A program made the translations under genes and the position numbers. From contig DAHVXO010000239.1 of the NCBI GenBank assembly GCA_027356675.1, positions 1 to 8,814 on the forward strand: 8,814 nt of DNA. The letters run 5' to 3'. Positions 4,168 to 8,814 of this stretch are shown in pieces. The stretch comes from Symbiobacteriaceae bacterium (lineage in GTDB: Bacteria > Bacillota_E > Symbiobacteriia > Symbiobacteriales > Symbiobacteriaceae). A model generated the notes under the pieces. The model was not told where the DNA came from, did no database searches, and saw nothing but the letters and a program-made list of their open reading frames with translations. Every line of letters begins with the position of its first letter. The first letter of the stretch is position 1.

Positions 4168-6453
4168 ATGGTCATGATCCGCAAGCTGCGGGAAGTTCTG
4201 TTTTCGTCGCAGACCCCGCCATTCGGCGCAACCCTGTGGGACAAGCCTTTCCATACTTCGGTGGTCGTAAGACGCGTTGAGGGCGCCCTGGGGTGCGGTC
4301 GGTTTGTGGCCCTGATTTACCTCGATCTGGTAGGGTTTCGGGAGTTGGAACGAAGCCTCGGCCCCGTGGTGGCACGGGGGATTCTCTCCTGCATGGAAAA
4401 CGCCCTGCAGGCATTCGCACCCGCCCTACCTCCCGGGGCGCAGATAGCAATCCAGAACCTCTGGGGCGATGATTTCGCCGTATATGTAATCCTCCCGGAG
4501 CGACCGGCGCCCCAGTGGTTGGATGACTTGGCCCACGCTCTCATCGCTGCCGTGCGAGGGCGAGTACGCCGGGAGTACCCGACGCTAGACGAACTGCAGG
4601 TGCATTTGGCCCATACCCTTATCGACGGGCAGGGCGGCGTGGCGTCGAGCCTTATCTACCAAGCCCTCCAGCGCGCCATGCAGGTTGCGAAAGGTACTCT
4701 CAGCCCGGAGGCGGTCAGCGCCTTGGGGGAGTTTCAGGAGCTGGTGTCTACGTCGCTGCTTCGGAGTGTCTACCAGCCCATCGTCTCCCTGGCCAGTGGT
4801 AGCGTGCTGGGCTGGGAGGCGCTTATCCGGGGGCCGGAGGGGACCCGCTTCCAAAACCCGGAGGCGCTCTTCCGCTTCGCTGAAGAGTACAACCAGATGT
4901 GGCACCTGGAACGGGCTTGCCGCCAAGCCGCCATCACCGACCTGACCGGCCTTGCCTGTGACCAGAAGCTCTTTCTTAATGTGAACCCGCAGACCATTAA
5001 TGATCCCCACTTCACAGGCGGGGAGACCATGGCGCTCGTTCAGTCTCACGGCCTCCAACCCCACAACATAGTCTTTGAGATCACCGAGCGGACGTGGATC
5101 AAGGACTTTCCAACCTTCCGCCGCACGCTTGAACACTATCGGAGTCAGGGTTACCTGGTAGCCATAGACGATTTGGGGGCCGGATACTCCAGCCTGCAGT
5201 CTGTTGCCGAACTGCGTCCGGACTTCATCAAACTGGACATGTCCCTCATCAAAGGGATTCACGCCTCTTCCGTCCTGCGCGCGATCGTCGAGACGTTTGT
5301 CACTTTCGCCGTCAAGACTGGATGCGGTCTTATCGCCGAGGGCATTGAGACCCGGGAAGAACTGCGGGCTCTGGCCGACCTGGGGGTGCCGTTCGGGCAG
5401 GGATACCATCTGGCCCGCCCTGGCACCCCTCCCCCCAATCCGACGGATACGGCCAGAAACCTCATCCTCCGAATCTCTCGGGAGCCGCGGCACCGGCAAT
5501 CCCTGGATGTGCCGGTGGATTCGCTCGTCGAATCTGCAGTTGTAGTGGGTCCGGAAACACTGGTGCGCGAAGTCGCCGACCTGCTGAAAGCGGACGAAGG
5601 GCTTGAGGGTGTCGTTGTAGTGGACGGGACGCAACCGATAGGCGTCATCATGCGAGACCGACTCTTCCGGCAATTGGGGAAGCCGTATGGTATAGCTCTC
5701 CACTACGACCGACCCGTCTCTAGCATGATGTACCAGGGCTTTCTCATGACTGAGACAGGCATGACGCTGGAGCAGGTGTCGAGGCAGGTGATGAGCCGGG
5801 AACTGGGCCACCGCTATGACTACGTGGTAGCAGTTGAGGGGAGAGCCTATCGCGGGGTTATCTCCGTCCACCGGCTGCTGCTCTATTTCACTGACGCCAA
5901 GCTCACCATGGCCCGCCACGCCAATCCGCTCACGGGCATGTCTGGGAATCACGTCATTCATGATGAGCTGATGGGCCGGTTGAAGAGCGGGCATCCGTTC
6001 ACTGTCATCTACGCGGACCTGGACGCCTTCAAGGCGTTCAATGATGTCTACGGCTTTCAAGCCGGCGACAAGGTGCTGCTCTTTGCAGCCCGGCTGATCG
6101 CCCGCATGACAGCCAAGTATGGGGAGAAGAGCGGCTTTGTTGGCCACGTGGGAGGCGACGACTTCGTCATTATCGTGGAGCCGGAGCACGCCGAACCGCT
6201 CTGCCGTCACCTGATTGGCGGCTTTGACCGCCTCGTTCCCAGGTTTTACAGCCCGGAGGAGCGCAAGGCCAAACAGATGCAGGGATACGACCGATTCGGC
6301 GCCCGTGCCATGCTACCTCTAATCTCCATCTCCCTGGCGGGGGTAGATGTCACATCGGACCGGTACGCTATGCCGGATGACATCTCCCGAGCGGCGGCAC
6401 AGGTGAAGCGACAGACCAAGGCCCAGCCAGGGAGCGCTTTCGTCCGAGCATGA
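4168..6453 (+). CDS. composite cyclic-di-GMP enzyme: degenerate GGDEF, EAL, CBS pair, GGDDF
   Basis: This soluble 761-aa protein is predicted to control cyclic di-GMP. Residues about 40-175 form a degenerate GGDEF domain (YLDLVGF at 51-57; WGDDF at 99-103 in place of GGDEF). Residues about 195-420 form an EAL phosphodiesterase with the full set of metal and catalytic positions: E217 (EAL), N271, E304, D334/D335 (DDLGAGYS), K355, E391 and Q411. Residues about 447-575 look like two CBS repeats, which usually bind adenine nucleotides. Residues about 585-750 form a second GGDEF domain with NPLTG (586-590), D617 (ADLDAFKAFND) and GGDDF (662-666). The RxxD product-inhibition site is absent (EKSG at 653-656). 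There is no membrane or signal segment. ATG 4168 has GTGAGGG (4154-4160) 7 nt upstream; ATG 4174 is an alternative. Hydrolysis is well supported; cyclase activity is uncertain because Asp replaces the usual Glu at the fourth signature position. Confidence 0.93.
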   Translation: MVMIRKLREVLFSSQTPPFGATLWDKPFHTSVVVRRVEGALGCGRFVALIYLDLVGFRELERSLGPVVARGILSCMENALQAFAPALPPGAQIAIQNLWGDDFAVYVILPERPAPQWLDDLAHALIAAVRGRVRREYPTLDELQVHLAHTLIDGQGGVASSLIYQALQRAMQVAKGTLSPEAVSALGEFQELVSTSLLRSVYQPIVSLASGSVLGWEALIRGPEGTRFQNPEALFRFAEEYNQMWHLERACRQAAITDLTGLACDQKLFLNVNPQTINDPHFTGGETMALVQSHGLQPHNIVFEITERTWIKDFPTFRRTLEHYRSQGYLVAIDDLGAGYSSLQSVAELRPDFIKLDMSLIKGIHASSVLRAIVETFVTFAVKTGCGLIAEGIETREELRALADLGVPFGQGYHLARPGTPPPNPTDTARNLILRISREPRHRQSLDVPVDSLVESAVVVGPETLVREVADLLKADEGLEGVVVVDGTQPIGVIMRDRLFRQLGKPYGIALHYDRPVSSMMYQGFLMTETGMTLEQVSRQVMSRELGHRYDYVVAVEGRAYRGVISVHRLLLYFTDAKLTMARHANPLTGMSGNHVIHDELMGRLKSGHPFTVIYADLDAFKAFNDVYGFQAGDKVLLFAARLIARMTAKYGEKSGFVGHVGGDDFVIIVEPEHAEPLCRHLIGGFDRLVPRFYSPEERKAKQMQGYDRFGARAMLPLISISLAGVDVTSDRYAMPDDISRAAAQVKRQTKAQPGSAFVRA

Positions 6454-6650
6454 CATAGGCCCGGTGTGGCATCGCAGACCTCAATAGCGTCCAGGCCGTC
6501 ACCTCCGGCAAGCGGGCCAATCTATGTCTACGAACACATGTGCACCAAGTGATGAGCAAGAAGTTTCAGGACGCCACCGTCAAGAAGATTGGCTTCATCC
6601 CGGTCCCCCCTCCTTCAATTGCAGCATCGCATCGGGAGGTAGTAGTCTCC

Positions 6651-7349
6651 ATGAGGTGGCAAATCCTGATCGTCAGTGCCGACGCTGTTACCTCAGCGCT
6701 GATTTCCAGCCATTTCGCCAGGGCGGGCTACGAGGTTCTACCCGTGCAGACTGCAGCGGAGGCGCGTGAACGTGTCAGATCGCAGTCGGTCCACCTGGCG
6801 ATTGCGGAGGCTACCCTACCTGACATGACCGGGTTGGAACTCTGCGGGCGGCTCCGGAGGGAATCGGCCCTGCCGTTCTTGCTCCTGGCGGACCCGGTAG
6901 CCGAAGTAGATTCGGCGACTGCCTTCGAGGCGGGGGTGGATGATTACCTCACCGAGCCTATCAGCGTCCGCGAACTCGAAGTTCGGGTAAAGGCCATCTT
7001 GAGGCGTACGGAGGCCCATCCACCGGCAGACGGGGCTGAGACCATTCGGTGCGGCCCGGTAACCATCGACCGGGTGGGACATGGGATCACTTGCCGAGGC
7101 CGATCGGTCCAGCTTACCCAGACTGAATATCGGATCTTGACGGTGCTGGCGCAGTCGCCCGGACGCGTATTCACGCGCGACGACCTGATGGTGATGGTGA
7201 ATCGTACCAGGCCCCCCATCAAGGCCACCGGGCTAAACCGCCACATCCAGAACCTGCGGGCCAAGCTTGAGGAGGACCGCTCTCATCCGCGGCTGATTGA
7301 GACCGTAGCGGGGTTTGGCTATCGCTTTCGCATCGCCGGCAGCCCTTGA
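6651..7349 (+). CDS. OmpR/PhoB-type response regulator with a degenerate (aspartate-less) receiver
   Basis: This 232-aa DNA-binding regulator has a receiver fold (residues about 3-119) and a winged-helix OmpR/PhoB domain (about 130-228, ending GLNRHIQNLRAKL, IETVAGFGYRF). The receiver keeps the shape (ILIVSAD, TLPDMTGLELC, EAGVDDYLTEP) but has lost the phosphorylation chemistry. The phospho-acceptor Asp is Glu53 (IAEATLP), the switch Thr/Ser is Ala80 (LLLAD), the conserved Lys is Glu102 (LTEP), and the first acidic pair reads Ser9-Ala10. It should therefore not be switched by a histidine kinase, and none is encoded nearby. Glu at position 53 may imitate the phosphorylated state. ATG 6651 follows GGGAGGT (6634-6640) with a 10-nt gap and starts right at the first beta strand. 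The 37-codon upstream extension to 6540 is not protein-like. It lies 197 nt after the c-di-GMP gene and 605 nt before pstS. Phosphate control by position is an inference. Confidence 0.93.
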   Translation: MRWQILIVSADAVTSALISSHFARAGYEVLPVQTAAEARERVRSQSVHLAIAEATLPDMTGLELCGRLRRESALPFLLLADPVAEVDSATAFEAGVDDYLTEPISVRELEVRVKAILRRTEAHPPADGAETIRCGPVTIDRVGHGITCRGRSVQLTQTEYRILTVLAQSPGRVFTRDDLMVMVNRTRPPIKATGLNRHIQNLRAKLEEDRSHPRLIETVAGFGYRFRIAGSP

Positions 7350-7390
7350 ATCGTGCGATCCTGCGAGACGGCTACCAGGCCGACGGGTAA

Positions 7391-7590
7391 CTAGTTGCAC
7401 ACCATGGAGAACGAGTTGTAGTTGCCATACGGGCCCGTAAAGCAGGGCTCCATTGGGAGACGCCGGTGACGGACAGGGCGGGCCGACGTTGCGCACCGGC
7501 GTTCAGGAGGGCGATCAGTACCGTCAGGGCTGCCATGACCAGTACGAGCACCGTCACGGCCTGCAGCGTCAGCATTCCCTTGCCCATCAT
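7391..7590 (-). pseudogene. small membrane protein, probably frameshifted
   Basis: On the - strand, ATG 7590 opens a frame with GC-ending codons encoding MMGKG and then a hydrophobic stretch of about 24 residues (MLTLQAVTVLVLVMAALTVL, IALLNAG), a single membrane helix. The GC3 bias then moves at about 7450-7460 to a second frame that ends at the TAG 7391-7393 with PMEPCFTGPYGNYNSFSMVCN-type sequence containing two cysteines. In the unshifted frame the tail is unlike protein (stop at 7372). Upstream the same bias continues through KKTRRRSFRAKWAKLF, and a third shift at a run of five A (+ strand 7637-7641) could link to an ATG at 7669 (MKSIKRSTRE). No good RBS is seen. A basic leader ending in Gly before MLTLQ is vaguely pilin-like. 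I do not recognise the family. A chance ORF remains possible. Confidence 0.35.
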
Positions 7591-7675
7591 GTGGAAGAGC
7601 TTCGCCCACTTCGCCCGGAAAGACCGCCTGCGCGTCTTTTTCGCGCGTTGATCTTTTGATAGATTTCATGAGTAG

Positions 7676-7825
7676 TTGAAGACCCTTCAGCGCGATGATA
7701 CGGTCGATACCATGTTCATGCAGACCCAGCCACCGTCGGTCAAGGAGGCAACCTACCTCCTGTTGGTGGCGATGTACCTGGAGCGAATCGGGGACCACGC
7801 CACCAATCTACCCGAATCCTTCATA
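7676..7825 (+). pseudogene. phoU: C-terminal remnant of PhoU
   Basis: Reading TTG 7676 onward gives LKTLQRDDTVDTMFMQTQ, then PSVKEATYLLLVAMYLERIG and DHATNLPESFI. The segment 'ATYLLLVA.YLERIGDHATN' is the PhoU C-terminal signature. Both metal-binding E/DxxxD motifs of that repeat survive (DDTVD at 7694-7708, ERIGD at 7781-7795). PhoU is a phosphate-signalling and Pst-transport regulator that couples PstB to the PhoR kinase. Signs of decay are several. About 12-15 residues expected between 'VDTMF' and 'QPPSV' are missing, the usual Arg is Met (VAMYLER), the tail 'LPESF' replaces 'IAE.V', and the whole N-terminal repeat is absent (an in-frame TAG lies at 7673-7675). The frame has no stop and runs into pstS. 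A PhoU gene normally closes the pst operon, so a stump upstream of pstS suggests rearrangement. Confidence 0.75.
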
Positions 7826-7883
7826 CAACGCAAACGCTCCCGTAAGGCCAAAATAACGCCCTGTTATCACTCCCCACATACCA

Positions 7884-7889
7884 TTGACA
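7884..7889 (+). promoter_or_regulatory. perfect TTGACA (-35) upstream of pstS
   Basis: TTGACA matches the sigma-A -35 consensus 65 nt before the pstS ribosome binding site region ends. No good -10 follows at 16-18 bp (GCACAG/ACAGCG area). This could mean an activator-dependent promoter or no promoter at all. I see no convincing Pho box. Confidence 0.25.
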
Positions 7890-7938
7890 ACGTAGTCAGC
7901 GGAAGCACAGCGACTTTCGCAGTTCGGTTCATCCATTT

Positions 7939-7947
7939 GAAGGAGGT
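7939..7947 (+). promoter_or_regulatory. consensus ribosome binding site of pstS
   Basis: GAAGGAGGT is a perfect match to the anti-Shine-Dalgarno sequence and lies 7 nt before ATG 7955. It decides the pstS start, because the same frame is open far upstream through the phoU relic. Confidence 0.9.
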
Positions 7948-7954
7948 CACCCGA

Positions 7955-8814
7955 ATGCTGCGTACCCGTTTTACGACCCTGGCCGTGCTGATGGTCATCG
8001 CCGCCCTGCTGGTTTCGGCGTGTGGCGGATCCACTGCCCCTGTCTCCAAGCCCGGAGAGACCCAGCCGGCAGCGCCTGCTCCGGCGGCGAAGACCGACCC
8101 GGTGCTGCTCAACGGTGCAGGAGCCACGTTCCCCTTCCCGATCTACTCCAAGTGGTTCACAGAGTACAACAAGCTCGAGCCGTCCATTCAGATCAACTAC
8201 CAGTCCATCGGCAGCGGCGGCGGGATCAAGCAGATCACGGAGCAGACCGTCGACTTTGGTGCCAGCGATGCGCCCCTGAAGGACGAACAGCTAAAGGCCG
8301 CCCCCCGCGAGTTGCTGCACATCCCGACTGTGCTGGGTGCTGTGGTCGTGACCTATAACGTCCAGGGCCTACAGACCGGACTGAAGCTGACCCCCCAGAT
8401 CATAAGCGGCATGTGGCTGGGCACCATCACCAGGTGGAACGACGCCAAGATCGCCGCGGAGAACCCGGGAGTCACGCTTCCTGCGAAGGATATCGTCGTC
8501 ATCAGCCGCTCAGACGGTTCCGGCACGACATCGGTCTTCACCGATTACCTTGCCAAGGTCAGTGCAGACTGGAAGAACAAGGTGGGTGCGGGAACGTCGG
8601 TCAAGTGGCCCGTCGGACTCTCCTCCAAGGGTAACGAGGGCGTATCCGGGCAGGTCAAGCAGACCGATGGATCGATCGGCTATGTCGAACTGGCCTACGC
8701 TGAGCAGACCAAGCTTCCCTACGCCGATATTAAGAACAAGGCCGGCAAGTACGTCCGCCCCTCGCTGGACTCCGTAACTGCCGCAGCAGCAGGTACAGCG
8801 AAGAACATGCCCGC
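7955..8814 (+). CDS. pstS: phosphate ABC transporter substrate-binding lipoprotein PstS (3' end outside window)
   Basis: PstS captures inorganic phosphate outside the membrane and delivers it to the PstCAB transporter. The N-terminus is a lipoprotein signal: charged MLRTR, a hydrophobic core, and the lipobox LVSAC with lipidated Cys23. A Pro/Ala-rich linker (residues about 26-49) follows, and then the mature domain. Family motifs are NGAGATFPFPIY (53-64), YQSIGSGGGIKQ (82-93), DFGASDAPL (100-108), the phosphate-binding RSDGSGTT (185-192), 'KGNEGV' and 'GSIGYVELAYA'. The visible 286 codons cover most of the usual length; the C-terminal part is cut by the window end. The start is fixed by the consensus RBS and the signal peptide, even though the frame is open upstream to 7676. 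Third positions are GC-rich like the neighbours. The rest of the pst operon (pstC, pstA, pstB) would be expected downstream, but that cannot be seen here. Confidence 0.97.
   Translation, partial: MLRTRFTTLAVLMVIAALLVSACGGSTAPVSKPGETQPAAPAPAAKTDPVLLNGAGATFPFPIYSKWFTEYNKLEPSIQINYQSIGSGGGIKQITEQTVDFGASDAPLKDEQLKAAPRELLHIPTVLGAVVVTYNVQGLQTGLKLTPQIISGMWLGTITRWNDAKIAAENPGVTLPAKDIVVISRSDGSGTTSVFTDYLAKVSADWKNKVGAGTSVKWPVGLSSKGNEGVSGQVKQTDGSIGYVELAYAEQTKLPYADIKNKAGKYVRPSLDSVTAAAAGTAKNMP

Larger units (their letters stand above)
7350..7954. other. 605-nt gap without an intact gene: - strand relic ORF, phoU relic, pstS leader
   Basis: From left to right the gap holds a - strand small membrane-protein reading frame that appears frameshifted (7391-7590, perhaps to 7669), a short AAAGAC/GTCTTT hairpin with a T5 run (7619-7641), a C-terminal piece of phoU (7676-7825), an ATAAC/GTTAT inverted repeat (7853-7867), a perfect TTGACA (7884-7889) and the pstS ribosome binding site. 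Codon third-position bias is patchy, consistent with decaying sequence. Confidence 0.6.

Noticed and set aside
4585..6210. 541-codon open frame on the - strand
   Set aside because: It is the antisense shadow of the EAL/CBS region. It resembles no family, and the sense frame carries clear catalytic motifs.
6540..6650. 37-codon N-terminal extension of the response regulator
   Set aside because: No RBS at 6540 and no domain in the extension. ATG 6651 has GGGAGGT and starts exactly at the first beta strand.
7428..7439. 12-bp palindrome TACGGGCCCGTA
   Set aside because: It falls inside the - strand relic coding sequence (GPYG codons) and has no second copy; probably chance in GC-rich DNA.
7861..7889. 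possible Pho box (CTGTTAT ... TTGACA) before pstS
   Set aside because: Only the outer units resemble half-sites; the middle 11-bp unit (CCCCACA) does not match either the PhoB or the PhoP consensus.

Overview
The window is GC-rich with strong GGAGG-type ribosome binding sites, bacterial codon use and a lipoprotein-type PstS. Together these suggest a high-GC Firmicute of the Symbiobacterium / Thermaerobacter kind. That placement is an inference from style, not from a database match. No insertion sequence, CRISPR array, tRNA or rRNA is visible.

Layout, left to right. The tail of an unidentified + strand gene (1-78) is followed by an uncharacterised 134-aa gene (94-498), a long GC hairpin, recO (start GTG at 611, not the longer ORF), an uncharacterised 100-aa gene (1423-1725) and a short-chain dehydrogenase (1907-2608). 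A dihydroorotate-dehydrogenase-like flavoprotein lies on the - strand (2825-3823). Directly upstream of it, ending inside its ribosome binding site, is a 30-codon stub that looks like the C-terminus of a pyruvate:ferredoxin oxidoreductase (NifJ type), the usual neighbour of this flavoprotein. A regulatory gap follows, with a plausible sigma-A promoter and repeated GATAACTGG motifs. It precedes a 761-aa cyclic-di-GMP enzyme (degenerate GGDEF, EAL, two CBS, GGDDF). Next is an OmpR/PhoB-type regulator whose receiver domain has lost its phospho-aspartate and the other key residues. The gap of about 600 bases after it holds a frameshifted or overlapping - strand small membrane-protein ORF and a decayed C-terminal piece of phoU. 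Last comes pstS, cut by the window end.

The right half is about signalling and phosphate. A phosphorylation-independent PhoB-like regulator sits near a phoU relic and the phosphate-binding lipoprotein gene. This suggests a Pho locus that was rearranged, with the PhoU stump left behind. The left half is a housekeeping stretch (recO) with lineage-specific small genes. The recurring theme is the C-terminal stump of a usual partner gene left just upstream of a retained gene: NifJ-like before the DHOD-like gene, and PhoU before pstS. I see no clear new defence or mobile system. The best leads are the aspartate-less regulator, the composite c-di-GMP enzyme and the two stumps.
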